DNA of 44,544 nt from Ferrimicrobium sp. (GTDB lineage Bacteria; Actinomycetota; Acidimicrobiia; Acidimicrobiales; Acidimicrobiaceae): positions 1-44,544 of the forward strand of contig NZ_DAHVNP010000032.1 of the NCBI RefSeq assembly GCF_027319265.1, read 5' to 3'. The notes under the pieces were generated by a model. The model searched no databases and had not been told where the DNA came from. It saw only the letters and a program-made list of their open reading frames with translations. A program made the position numbers and the translations under genes. Shown in pieces: positions 15,684-24,321 of this stretch (position 1 is its first letter; each line of letters opens with the position of its first letter).

Positions 15684-16469
15684 TTACAGTCGGTTGTTGG
15701 TTTGCGAGTTAAGAATCACGACATCGACTCTTCGATTCAACGCCATGTTCGTCGGGTTTGAATTGGGTACAATTGGGTGGGTAGCACCAAAGCCAGTCGC
15801 CGAGAGTCGGCTCGCACCGATCCCGTCGGTACGCATGAGCTGTTCCAAGACCGTCACCGCTCGCACGGCTGAGAGTTCGAAGTTCGATGAAAAAGGCCCA
15901 CCATAGATGGGTGCCGAGTCGGTATAGCCCTCCACATCGATATCGTTTGGCAGCGGTTGCACCACCTTGCCGATGATATTGACGACCTCACTACCTACTG
16001 GACCAAGTGCAGCAGAATCGGTGTTAAAAAAGACCTTATCTGAGAGCAGTCGAACAACCACTCCTCGTTTTTCAACCGCTACTTGGACATCGTTGGCGAG
16101 GTTCGCCTGTGCAAGAGCTGCATTGATCTCGGCTGCGAGCTGGCTATCTTGCTGGGAGACACTCGCGGGAGTGCCTGCCCCAGTTTGAGGTATTGAGATC
16201 TGTGGAGGTCCTGGTGTGACCCCGGGATGGGTGATGAGCGAGCGATGTTCCAAGAGACCGGTTCCCCCCTTCAGTGCAGATTGAAGTTGCATCTGCGAGA
16301 AGGTCTGCATTAAACCTGTCTTGAACTCATCAAACTTCTTCTGCGAGATACTGCTCATCGCGAACAACACGACAAAGAGCGCCAACAAAAGCGTGATCAT
16401 ATCTGCATAGGTGAGCAACCAGCGTTCCGAGTTCTCCGCCTCCGCTTCACCCTCCGCACGTTTTCCCAT
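15684..16469 (-). CDS. motB: flagellar motor stator protein MotB
   Basis: This 261-aa stator subunit has a membrane helix carrying the essential proton-path Asp (D23 in LLTYADMITLLLALFVVLFA) and a C-terminal OmpA-like peptidoglycan-binding domain (about 145-255: VEGYTDSAP, NFELSAVRAVTVLEQL, NRRVDVVIL). I start it at ATG 16469, two bases after the motA stop. The longer frame up to 16709 would run through motA in another frame and has no MotB-like sequence. The linker (about 55-140) is long and contains a plug-like region. Confidence 0.95.
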   Translation of the reverse strand: MGKRAEGEAEAENSERWLLTYADMITLLLALFVVLFAMSSISQKKFDEFKTGLMQTFSQMQLQSALKGGTGLLEHRSLITHPGVTPGPPQISIPQTGAGTPASVSQQDSQLAAEINAALAQANLANDVQVAVEKRGVVVRLLSDKVFFNTDSAALGPVGSEVVNIIGKVVQPLPNDIDVEGYTDSAPIYGGPFSSNFELSAVRAVTVLEQLMRTDGIGASRLSATGFGATHPIVPNSNPTNMALNRRVDVVILNSQTNNRL

Positions 16470-16471
16470 GC

Positions 16472-17278
16472 CTAGGCCGCCTTGCCCTTGCCCTGACTCT
16501 TGCCTTGCTTCGGGCTCTCCCCGGTTGCTCGATCCGCCGGAGCTAGATAGGTCATCAACTGTTGTTCCAGGAGGCGCGGCGAGGATCCGCTCTGGATGGC
16601 CAAGGCGCCATCGACAATGAGGAGCTTTGCCATGTGCTCCTGTTCGGCCAGATGGGCGAGCTTGTTCGAGATCGGCAGCCAGATCACGTTCGCCGTCATG
16701 ACACCCCAAAGTGTGGCGGTGAAGGCCGCTGAGATCGCTGGACCTAAGGTGTTTGGCGATGAGAGATTCGCGAGCACATGGATCAGTCCCATCACGGTGC
16801 CGAGGATGCCAAGCGTCGGAGCAAAACCCGCCATATCCTTGAAGAACTTGGCACCAGCCTTATGTCGAGATCGCATTGCGTCGATATCGGCTTCGAGGAT
16901 CTCTCGGATCTTCTCACCATCGACCCCGTCGATGATGAGCTGGATTCCGGTCTTCAAAAACGGATCGGTGAGATCCTTCGCCGCCGTCTCGAGAGCGAGT
17001 ACTCCCTCACGCCGAGCCATCTCTGCGAACTTGACGAGCGTCTCGACGGTCTCTTCTGCCGTCAAGGACTTGGCAAGGATCGCTGACTTCAGTGCGCCAA
17101 CGATCCTGCCAACTTCCTTGAAGCGGATACCAGCAAGGGAGACAAAAACCGTACCGCCGATCACCAAGAGCATCGCTGAGGGCGCGATCAACGATGCCGG
17201 ATTGCCACCATCGAGTACCATCGCAACGATGACGGCGATGAGCGCGAATACGATCCCTATCGGGGTTGCAACATCCAT
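16472..17278 (-). CDS. motA: flagellar motor stator protein MotA
   Basis: This 268-aa membrane protein has four helices (two near the N-terminus at ~4-22 and 30-50, two near 155-175 and 190-212) and the large cytosolic loop that contacts FliG. The proline-containing segment MAGFAPTLGILGTVMGLIHV is typical of MotA. The C-terminal tail is Lys/Gly rich (KQGKSQGKGK). It forms the proton-driven stator with MotB, directly downstream. It starts 2 nt after flbD. Confidence 0.97.
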   Translation of the reverse strand: MDVATPIGIVFALIAVIVAMVLDGGNPASLIAPSAMLLVIGGTVFVSLAGIRFKEVGRIVGALKSAILAKSLTAEETVETLVKFAEMARREGVLALETAAKDLTDPFLKTGIQLIIDGVDGEKIREILEADIDAMRSRHKAGAKFFKDMAGFAPTLGILGTVMGLIHVLANLSSPNTLGPAISAAFTATLWGVMTANVIWLPISNKLAHLAEQEHMAKLLIVDGALAIQSGSSPRLLEQQLMTYLAPADRATGESPKQGKSQGKGKAA

Positions 17279-17280
17279 GC

Positions 17281-17523
17281 CTACTCCAACTCACTTCCAT
17301 GTAACACCATCAACGCTCGATGATCCTGACTCCCAAGCGCTGGATGAAGAATCCTCGCCTTGTAGTCGATCACGATCCCGACGATCGCTGACACCGACTC
17401 CTTGACGACAAAACACGCTCCTGTCGTGAGCGTGATCACCGTGTCCGGTGTCGCTTCGATCTTTTCAATCAGATCTGCGTTCAGAATAACTGTCGATCCT
17501 GACAGCCGAGTTACCTCGATCAT
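17281..17523 (-). CDS. flbD: flagellar protein FlbD
   Basis: This 80-aa FlbD-family protein begins MIEVTRLSGSTVILNADLIEKIEATPDTVITLTTG, the full family signature. FlbD sits between the hook gene and motA in many Gram-positive-type flagellar operons; its exact role is not settled. I start it at ATG 17523, which has an excellent GGGAGG ribosome-binding site, rather than at the upstream in-frame ATG 17583. Confidence 0.93.
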   Translation of the reverse strand: MIEVTRLSGSTVILNADLIEKIEATPDTVITLTTGACFVVKESVSAIVGIVIDYKARILHPALGSQDHRALMVLHGSELE

Positions 17524-17596
17524 CGTGCACCTCCCATGTGCTGTAAGGAGCATCGGCACAAACCGTGGCCACCTCAAGAGCAAATGGGTGCGAATT

Positions 17597-18928
17597 TTAT
17601 GCCATCTGCACCAGGGATTGGAGTACCGAGGCCGTCGTTGAGACCACCTTGGTATTCGCCTGATAGGCGGTCTGTGCGAGCACGAGGTCGGTCAACTCAT
17701 TGCCGAGGTTCACGTTCGACTCCTCCACCGAGCCGCCCACAAAGGTCCCCCGACCACCGGAACCCGCCGCTCCAAGTTGAGCAGCACCCGAGTTCAGGGT
17801 TGCCTGGTAGAGGAGGTTACCCTGCTTTGCAAGACCCTCGGGGTTCGTGAACAACGCACTCGCGATCTGGCCAAGAACCTGCTTCGTGCCGTTCGCATAG
17901 GTGCCCTGCACCGTTCCATCTGATCCGATGCTAAAGCCAGTCAAGGCACCAGAAGGGGCACCGTCTTGGTTGGTGACCGCCAAGGATGAGGAGTTCCCGG
18001 CGAATTGCGTAACCGCGTTAGTGGAACCAACGGCCGGAAAGTCGAGGTTCGCGGTGTAGCCAGTTGGCAAATTATAGGTTGCTGGAAATCCACCTACGGT
18101 AGCGGTCGTCAAATTGCTCGTGCTGCCGTTAATACTTGCGATCTGACCAGTAGTTTGGTCGAAGGTGATCGGAGTCCCTCCAGAGATAACCCCTGACGCC
18201 GACTGCGTTGCCGTCGTCCCGTCAATCGAGAGGTAGGTGGGGGTGGTGCTCGTCCCTGAGGGCGGCACTGACGCTGCAACCGTCCACGACCCTGGAGTTG
18301 TCGAACTCGGGACAAAGGTAAACGTGATTGGAATCGGATCACCCAGCGAATCATACGCGGTAGTCGTAACCGTCACTGGGTTCGTTGCACCAGCCTCCAA
18401 GTTGCCACCAAGCGTGATGTTTTGAGTGGCCTTTGGATTTGCTACCTGTCCTTGCGGAATCGTGATGCCGGTGAGCGGGCTATTCTGGTTGATCTGGCCG
18501 TTTGCTCCGGGTGCCCAACCCTGCACGATCGCACCGGTAGCGGTCACGAGTTGACCTGCGGCATCGAGCTGGAGCGCACCATCGGTGGTGTAGTAGTCCT
18601 GACCTCCTTGGGAGACCACAAGAAAACCATTACCTGAGATCGCGAGGTCCGTTGAGACCCCTGTCTGTTGCATCGTTCCTTGGGCAAAGTTGGTATTATT
18701 GCTGGCGACCCGCACGCCGGATCCCATCACAATCGGGTTGGTGCCACCCTGATTGCCAACGGCAGGGGCGCCCGCCCCTTGCGACTGCTGATAGAGCAGG
18801 TCAGCGAATTGGATGGAGGTGGATTGGTAACCAACGGTGTTCGAGTTGGCGATGTTGTTGGCGATGTTATCGAGCCACTGCTGATCGGCGTTAATACCAG
18901 TAATGGCTGCGGATAGGGACTTGGTCAT
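17597..18928 (-). CDS. flgE: flagellar hook protein FlgE
   Basis: This 443-aa hook subunit has the N-terminal rod-type domain (MTKSLSAAITGINADQQWLDNIANNIANSNTVGYQ) and the C-terminal one (LTDLVLAQTAYQANTKVVSTTASVLQSLVQMA). Between them is the FlgE-type middle domain (ATGAIVQGWAPG, ITFTFVPSSTTPGSW). It is secreted by the flagellar export gate, with no signal peptide. The ATG has AGGAGG upstream. The Thr/Ser/Gly-rich middle is typical of exported hook proteins. Confidence 0.95.
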   Translation of the reverse strand: MTKSLSAAITGINADQQWLDNIANNIANSNTVGYQSTSIQFADLLYQQSQGAGAPAVGNQGGTNPIVMGSGVRVASNNTNFAQGTMQQTGVSTDLAISGNGFLVVSQGGQDYYTTDGALQLDAAGQLVTATGAIVQGWAPGANGQINQNSPLTGITIPQGQVANPKATQNITLGGNLEAGATNPVTVTTTAYDSLGDPIPITFTFVPSSTTPGSWTVAASVPPSGTSTTPTYLSIDGTTATQSASGVISGGTPITFDQTTGQIASINGSTSNLTTATVGGFPATYNLPTGYTANLDFPAVGSTNAVTQFAGNSSSLAVTNQDGAPSGALTGFSIGSDGTVQGTYANGTKQVLGQIASALFTNPEGLAKQGNLLYQATLNSGAAQLGAAGSGGRGTFVGGSVEESNVNLGNELTDLVLAQTAYQANTKVVSTTASVLQSLVQMA

Positions 18929-19035
18929 GATTTCCTCCTCGGAAGATACAGATGAAAATTCATCAATTGCTCGTGCTGATTAAGAACTTGTAGTGATGAA
19001 GAACAGGTGGACGTCTGGCAGAGCGTGCACGTTGA

Positions 19036-19494
19036 TCAGTTGCTCGTCCCTCCGATCGTCTTGCCAACGGCGGTCACTTCGGCACTCGGTATCGCCACCC
19101 CATCGATATTGAGATTGAGTGATCCGTTCGCCATCGCTACCCCCGAGACAACCCCACTGCCTTGGGTGCCACCCGCTGTCGTGTAGCTCACCGTCTGGCC
19201 GATCAGATTGGCGGCGTTGACCACTCCTTCCTGAGACTGGAGCGATTGCAGTTCGTTGCTGACGCTATCGAGGAGCTGGACCATCGACAGGCTGGAGGTC
19301 TGCTGCACCATCGCGCTCGGGTTCATCGGTGAGAGCGGATTCTGGTTCGTCAGCTCAGTGACCAGGAGTTGTAAAAACTCATTGGATGAGAGCGACGCAA
19401 TCGAGTTATTTGAGGTGTTGGATGGACTGCTAGCAGTGCTGTTCGCCGCTCCCACCGCACTTGAAGCACCGACTGAACTAATAGGTAAGGTCAT
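19036..19494 (-). CDS. flgD: flagellar hook assembly (scaffold) protein FlgD
   Basis: This 152-aa hook cap carries the conserved segment SSNEFLQLLVTELTNQNPLSPMNPSAMVQQTSSLSMVQLLDSV (about 35-80), the FlgD core. The C-terminal part is short, with only a small beta-rich tail (VSYTTAGGTQGSGVVSGVAM), so the usual Tudor/Fn3 pair is reduced. AAGGAGG precedes the ATG. It lies between fliK and flgE, as in other Gram-positive operons. Confidence 0.93.
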   Translation of the reverse strand: MTLPISSVGASSAVGAANSTASSPSNTSNNSIASLSSNEFLQLLVTELTNQNPLSPMNPSAMVQQTSSLSMVQLLDSVSNELQSLQSQEGVVNAANLIGQTVSYTTAGGTQGSGVVSGVAMANGSLNLNIDGVAIPSAEVTAVGKTIGGTSN

Positions 19495-19515
19495 CGCCTT
19501 ATCCTCCTTTCTTCC

Positions 19516-20844
19516 TTAGAGCCGTACGTCGACAAGCGAATGTGCAACCACAGCCGTAGGAGATCCAGACACGACACCTGCAATGGGCGTCGCGTCAAGC
19601 ATCGGCACTCCATCGGATGGTGAGGATTCCGACGGCCGCCCTTGTCCTCCTGTTTGCTGACCACCAAATCCAAGATCACGCTGTAAGGCGTTGGTCAAAT
19701 CACCGAGCTGCTGACTCACAATCCCTCTCGTCAGAGGATCAGCGACCTGGATGTGGACTTGAATCTCACCACCATTAGAGGTCACCTGTAGCTGGAGCTG
19801 TCCGAGTTCCTTTGGTTCCAGTGCGATAGTGATCGTCCTTGGAAGATTGCCCTCCCGAACCACCTGGGCCACGATAGTGCCGAGTTGTCCAAGTGGGGAG
19901 GACGCCATCGCTTCGCCAGTCGCTCCAGCCACTGGAACGGAAGGGGGCGAGGCCATATCGAGACGCTGTAGTGGACTCGATCCATTCATCTCGACGAGTG
20001 GGCCTACCGGTGCCGGTTGGTGCGGCACGCGCGATTGTCCGACAAAGAGTTGGGCTCCATTGTACACACCAGCGCCCGCCTTTGTACGCACCACCTGATT
20101 TGATGGATCAGATGGTGGTGGCGACGAAGAAATGTGTGATCGTGGTGATCCTTCGATGATGAGAGGGGCGCGACTGATACTGACAGATGATGAGCGTGGC
20201 GCGAGTGGAGCTGTTAAAGTGCCAATGTCCTCTCCTCCTTGGCTCGGCAGGCTCCCTGAAGAGACCGCACCGATCTGGCGATCCTTACCAAGGGGAACCT
20301 CGGGTGCCCCAGCCTCGCTCGTCGAGGACGCTGTAGTGATCGACTTCGTTGGTGGGATGGCAGCCTGGGCTTGAGCCCCAGCCTCCCCCTGCGTCGCAAT
20401 CCGAGTTTGCGCTGGTGCATTCTCTGCAGTACGCACCATTGGAGCGCCTGCGGTTGCCGGGGGGGTGGTGATGAGTTCGATAGCGTCGCTCCTCGTCGCA
20501 AGGACCACCGATCCATCCGCAGATTGTGCAGATGTCTTGGTGTCATGACCGGACCGGGCGATCGTCGAAGGAATCGGCGACGCAAGGGTCGTGGTCATAG
20601 GGACAGGCGACGTAAGGGTCGTGGTCACAGGGATAGGCGACGTTGGCCGATGCCTATTGACCACAGGTCGCTCCAATCTGGCTTGTACCTCCGCAAAGGT
20701 CGGCTGAGCGTGCGTTTTGGCACCATCAGCCTCAGAGCGCTCCTTGGAACTCGCTTGGGTTTTTGACTTGGCTTGCGACTTTGGCGATTCTTGGGGCAGT
20801 ACCTCGAGGAGCGGAGTGGTTGTTGACTTAGCTATTGGCGACAT
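19516..20844 (-). CDS. fliK: flagellar hook-length control protein FliK
   Basis: This 442-aa secreted molecular ruler has a long, low-complexity Pro/Ser/Thr-rich N-terminal part and the compact FliK C-terminal domain (about 325-420: TITIALEPKELGQLQLQVTSNGGEIQVHIQVADPLTRGIVSQQLGDLTNAL). That domain contacts FlhB to switch export specificity. Three 10-residue repeats (SPIPVTTTLT-like) are encoded by a 30-bp minisatellite near 20571-20645. The ATG has GGGAGG upstream and lies inside the 3' end of the murein hydrolase gene (17-bp overlap). Confidence 0.9.
   Translation of the reverse strand: MSPIAKSTTTPLLEVLPQESPKSQAKSKTQASSKERSEADGAKTHAQPTFAEVQARLERPVVNRHRPTSPIPVTTTLTSPVPMTTTLASPIPSTIARSGHDTKTSAQSADGSVVLATRSDAIELITTPPATAGAPMVRTAENAPAQTRIATQGEAGAQAQAAIPPTKSITTASSTSEAGAPEVPLGKDRQIGAVSSGSLPSQGGEDIGTLTAPLAPRSSSVSISRAPLIIEGSPRSHISSSPPPSDPSNQVVRTKAGAGVYNGAQLFVGQSRVPHQPAPVGPLVEMNGSSPLQRLDMASPPSVPVAGATGEAMASSPLGQLGTIVAQVVREGNLPRTITIALEPKELGQLQLQVTSNGGEIQVHIQVADPLTRGIVSQQLGDLTNALQRDLGFGGQQTGGQGRPSESSPSDGVPMLDATPIAGVVSGSPTAVVAHSLVDVRL
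20571..20645. repeat. 30-bp minisatellite inside fliK
   Basis: Two near-identical 30-bp units (20571-20600 and 20601-20630) and a partial third unit are visible on the plus strand; each contains GGCGACG, then AAGGGTCGTGGTCA. Because the unit is a multiple of three, it encodes in-frame 10-aa repeats in the ruler part of FliK, where copy number could alter length. Confidence 0.85.
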
Positions 20845-21970
20845 TTTGGCCTCCCATGAGTCTCATGACCTCGGTCACGTAATTTTGCGTCTGGGCATAT
20901 GGCGGTATCCCCCCGTACTGCTCCACCGCCCCGTCACCTGCGTTGTAGGCGGCTAAAGCGAGTGGCACTGATCCAAACTTGGTTAATTTTTGAGAAAGCA
21001 GTTCAGCAGCTCCATAGATCGCCTGGGTAGGGTTCATTGGATTGACACCCAGCGAAGCGGCCGTTTGCGGCATAATCTGCATGAGTCCTTCCGCACCCGC
21101 CGAGGAGACTGCAGATGGATTCATCCCAGACTCCGCCGTTGCGACCGAAGTCAACAGGTTGGGTGGCAGATTGTAGGCCTGGGTCGCAGCCGCAAAGACG
21201 GAGGATAGGTCTGATGGTACGCTCGCCTGCGGGCTGTTCATGACCGGCGCGACACTGCGAATCTCGGTAGGATCTCCCACCGGTTGGATCTGCACAGTCT
21301 GTCCCGTCTCAGGCGCATCGACCATATACCCGTTGCCGAGATAGATTCCCACGTGGTAGGCAGGGTTCCCGTAGAAGACAAGATCACCAGGTCGTGCCTG
21401 AGCCAATGAGGCGACTTGGGTCCCCACCTGTTCTTGTTGGTCAGCGACTCGTGGCAGATCAATACCAGCCTGGCCGTAGGCCCACTGCACCAGTCCAGAG
21501 CAGTCGAACCCAGCCGACGGTGATGAACCACCCCATACATAGGGTACACCGATCTCATTCAAGGCATTGGCGACCGCTTGGTTCACCGGAGAAGAGCTCT
21601 GACCAGCGGTTTGTGCAGGACTCGTCGCTGGTGATGCTCCGAACGCTGCCGACGCCGTCAACGCTGGCGTGCTCATCAAACCGGTGCCAATCACTGTGGC
21701 TCCCGTCCCACCCGCCGTTGTGCCAAGGCCTCCACTCGTCATCCCTGCAGCCAAGGATGTTCCAGTGTTGGTCACGGCCGAGGAATCAGCGGCTGACGAG
21801 GTACTTGTGGCCGCTGTCGGATCGAGAATCGACCCAATCGTCGACTGCACTTGATTGAGGGTTTGGAGAAACTCACCCGGCCCACTCGCCGAGGTAGCCT
21901 GATTGGCCAGTTGGCCAAAGGCATTAGAAAGATCGGTGAGCGCTGGAAGGGTTGCGGGGATGGCGTTCAT
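20828..21970 (-). CDS. NlpC/P60 - lytic transglycosylase (SLT) fusion, flagellar murein hydrolase
   Basis: This protein of about 380 aa has two cell-wall-cutting domains. An NlpC/P60 peptidase domain (about 128-235) has the Cys in FDCSGLVQWAY (near 157), the His in YHVGIYLG (near 206) and an Asp in MVDAPETG in the third-residue position. A soluble-lytic-transglycosylase domain (about 250-378) has the catalytic Glu in ATAESGMNP (near 280), followed by GAEGLMQIMPQTA and LALAAYNAG. No signal peptide is seen; the N-terminus is a polar, rod-protein-like stretch. By place in the operon it could stand in for FlgJ, opening the murein for the rod. I chose ATG 21970 (AAGGAG 6 nt before); a GTG lies one codon upstream. 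Confidence 0.88.
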   Translation of the reverse strand: MNAIPATLPALTDLSNAFGQLANQATSASGPGEFLQTLNQVQSTIGSILDPTAATSTSSAADSSAVTNTGTSLAAGMTSGGLGTTAGGTGATVIGTGLMSTPALTASAAFGASPATSPAQTAGQSSSPVNQAVANALNEIGVPYVWGGSSPSAGFDCSGLVQWAYGQAGIDLPRVADQQEQVGTQVASLAQARPGDLVFYGNPAYHVGIYLGNGYMVDAPETGQTVQIQPVGDPTEIRSVAPVMNSPQASVPSDLSSVFAAATQAYNLPPNLLTSVATAESGMNPSAVSSAGAEGLMQIMPQTAASLGVNPMNPTQAIYGAAELLSQKLTKFGSVPLALAAYNAGDGAVEQYGGIPPYAQTQNYVTEVMRLMGGQNVANS

Positions 21971-22383
21971 CACTCACTCCTTAGTTGACGATCAAAAATT
22001 TGGCGGGCTACAAAGAAATCAAGAACTTCAACGAGCTCACGTCGGGCGCGTTGGCGCTCAAGTTCACCAACGGTGACGGTACGCAGGTCCTCAAGCGTTC
22101 TGCGCTTGGCATCGATGGCGACCAGGACCCGCTCCTGCACCGCTATGGTCTGCGCTGCCGCTAAGGCGCGTTCTCCATGCTGGGCAGCTAAGGAGAGATG
22201 CTCTGGTCCAAGGGTCCCAAAATCGCTACGAGCCTCGACGACCGCGAGATGGTCGTCTACCTTGTCAAGTTCTGCACCACGTCGTTCAACAGCCTCTCGC
22301 AGCTCGCGAAGGTGACCCCAACGCTCAATCTCTTGCATACGGAGCAATAGCGTCAACGCTCGTCGGCGACCAGCCAGGTTCAC
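21970..22383 (-). CDS. fliJ: flagellar export protein FliJ (probable)
   Basis: This protein of about 137 aa is almost all charged alpha-helical heptads (LLRMQEIERWGHLRELREAVERRGAELDKVDDHL...), as expected for the FliJ coiled coil that inserts into the FliI ATPase ring. Sequence conservation is low, so the call rests on fold type and on its place right after fliI. I start it at GTG 22383, which overlaps the fliI TGA (GTGA) as at other junctions here, rather than at the ATG 12 codons upstream. Confidence 0.8.
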   Translation of the reverse strand: MNLAGRRRALTLLLRMQEIERWGHLRELREAVERRGAELDKVDDHLAVVEARSDFGTLGPEHLSLAAQHGERALAAAQTIAVQERVLVAIDAKRRTLEDLRTVTVGELERQRARRELVEVLDFFVARQIFDRQLRSE

Positions 22384-23690
22384 TGCGCCACCCCGAGTGC
22401 TTGAGACAACCGTGACCATGTCGCAGACGCCGGGGTCAAGTCCATCAGATCCTGCGCAAAAAGCTGCGTCAAGCGAGGGACAGTAGCAAGTGCTCGATCG
22501 ACGTTAGGATTCGAGCCAGCGACGTAGGCACCAAGATCGATCAGGTCGCGCACCTGATCGAGCTCTGCGTAGAGTCGTCGAGCCTCATGGGCTAATGCAC
22601 GCTGGGAGTCATCAAGGATCGCGGTCTCAAGGCGCGAGATCGACTCCAGCACCGACACCGCTGGATAGAGGCCACGCTGGGCCTGGCTCCGACTGAGGAC
22701 GATGTGACCATCGAGCACTGAACGTGCGGAGTCCGCGATTGGATCATTCAAGTCGTCCCCATCGACGAGGACCGAATATATGCCGGTGATGCTTCCGCGG
22801 CTCGAGGTGCCGGCTCGCTCCAACAGTCGTGCCATCAACGCAAAGACCGAGGGCGGATAACCGCGCACGCTCGGCGGCTCGCCGGCCGAGAGCCCAATCT
22901 CACGCTGTGCCAAACCGAGTCGAGTCAGTGAGTCCATCACGAGCAGTACGCGCTTTCCCTGATCACGGAACCACTCGGCGACTCTTGTCGCCGCCAGTGC
23001 CGCACGCACACGCAACAAGGGTGGTGCATCAGAGGTGGCCACGACGATCGCCGCCTTGGCCAAGCCTTCGGGGCCGAGATCATGTTCCAGAAACTCCTTG
23101 ACCTCACGCCCACGCTCCCCAACGAGTGCCAACACGATCACGTCGACATCGGCACCACGAATCATCATCGACAGCAGTGAAGACTTCCCAACTCCAGCAC
23201 CAGCAAAGACACCGAGCCGCTGGCCGATCCCACACGGGACCAGGGTGTCGATGACCCGTATCCCAAGCGAGAGTTGCTCGTCGATGAGGGTACGATCCAT
23301 TGGCGAAGGTGCCCTGCCATCGATCACCACTAAATCCTCTGGTGTGAGCTGTCCGAGTTGGTCGATCGGTCGCCCCTCTGAGTCCAAGACTCTTCCAAGG
23401 AGGGCCGGCCCAACCGGAAAGAGTGGTGGTCGCTTCAGTGACCAGGCAGGATTACCGTAGCGCACACCGGTCATCTCCTTGAACGGCATGCAGATGAGCC
23501 GCTGGTTATCGAGGCCGACAACCTCGGCGATGAGCGTCTTCGCCCCTCCTAGATCCACCACGACCGCATCGCCGATCCCTGCTTCGACCCCTTCCACCTC
23601 GAGGTGCATCCCAACCAAACGGCAGACGCGCCCACGCGGCGTTGGTTCGACAACGGACAACAGTCGCTCCCGCATCAGATCAGGTATCAT
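22380..23690 (-). CDS. fliI: flagellum-specific ATPase FliI
   Basis: This 436-aa F1-beta-like ATPase powers flagellar protein export. Walker A GAGVGKSS is at about 164-171, Walker B KRVLLVMDSLTRL near 252, and the family-specific segments RGYPPSVFALMARLLERAG and SRSQAQRGLYPAVSVLESISRL are present. I start it at ATG 23690, with GGGGAG 8 nt upstream. An earlier in-frame ATG (23711) has no ribosome-binding site. It overlaps the end of fliH by 11 nt. Confidence 0.96.
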   Translation of the reverse strand: MIPDLMRERLLSVVEPTPRGRVCRLVGMHLEVEGVEAGIGDAVVVDLGGAKTLIAEVVGLDNQRLICMPFKEMTGVRYGNPAWSLKRPPLFPVGPALLGRVLDSEGRPIDQLGQLTPEDLVVIDGRAPSPMDRTLIDEQLSLGIRVIDTLVPCGIGQRLGVFAGAGVGKSSLLSMMIRGADVDVIVLALVGERGREVKEFLEHDLGPEGLAKAAIVVATSDAPPLLRVRAALAATRVAEWFRDQGKRVLLVMDSLTRLGLAQREIGLSAGEPPSVRGYPPSVFALMARLLERAGTSSRGSITGIYSVLVDGDDLNDPIADSARSVLDGHIVLSRSQAQRGLYPAVSVLESISRLETAILDDSQRALAHEARRLYAELDQVRDLIDLGAYVAGSNPNVDRALATVPRLTQLFAQDLMDLTPASATWSRLSQALGVAQ

Positions 23691-24321
23691 GGTGCCAACT
23701 CCCCAGCTCATTCACGACCCGTTCAAAGGCTGTAGTGATACGAGCGTCAAGGACGCGGGCGCCCGACTCGATGACGAGGTCATGGATGCCGAATCCTTCG
23801 CCGACGACCGCCATCGCCTCAAAACCTTGGTCGAGCAACTTCGGAAGCACAGCGGCGCTGACGGCCTCCACATTGTCTGCGGCAACCCGTACTAAAAATG
23901 CCTCCTGGGCAGCCGCCGATTCCGCAGTCTCATCTACGATCTTTTGGATACGATCGATCGGATCTGCGATCTCGGTGCGCAGGATGCGTTGGGTAAGTTC
24001 AAGAGCGAAACGAATGATATCGGCGAGCTCCAACGAAAACTGCTGAGCTCGAGCCTGGTGGAGTCCACGGATCGCTGCATCGAGGAGTTCATTATCCCTG
24101 CGATAGCGTTCCAACTCCTCTTTGAGCTCGCGATCGAGGATACCTCTGGCGTGCTCGATGCCTGCCGCAAAACCCTCGCTGCGGGCGAGTTCGAGCTCCT
24201 CGCGCCACTGGCTCGTCGACCGTGCCACCGTCGAGTTTCCGAGTCCAATATCCTCTAAGACAGAGTCGACTGAGGGTAGATCGAGACGGATGACATCGTT
24301 TGGATTTGATCGCGGATCCAT
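23680..24321 (-). CDS. fliH: flagellar assembly protein FliH
   Basis: This 213-aa cytosolic protein negatively regulates FliI and links it to FliN. A long charged helix (about 40-110, with SEGFAAGIEHARGILDRELKEELERYRR) is followed by the V-ATPase-E-like C-terminal domain (ILRTEIADPIDRIQKIVDET..., VRVAADNVEAV). Conservation is modest, but position between fliG and fliI makes it firm. It abuts fliG with no gap. Confidence 0.9.
   Translation of the reverse strand: MDPRSNPNDVIRLDLPSVDSVLEDIGLGNSTVARSTSQWREELELARSEGFAAGIEHARGILDRELKEELERYRRDNELLDAAIRGLHQARAQQFSLELADIIRFALELTQRILRTEIADPIDRIQKIVDETAESAAAQEAFLVRVAADNVEAVSAAVLPKLLDQGFEAMAVVGEGFGIHDLVIESGARVLDARITTAFERVVNELGSWHHDT

Noticed and set aside
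16470-16709. Longer N-terminus for MotB
   Set aside because: It runs through motA in another frame; the start at 16469 gives the normal MotB beginning, two bases after the motA stop.
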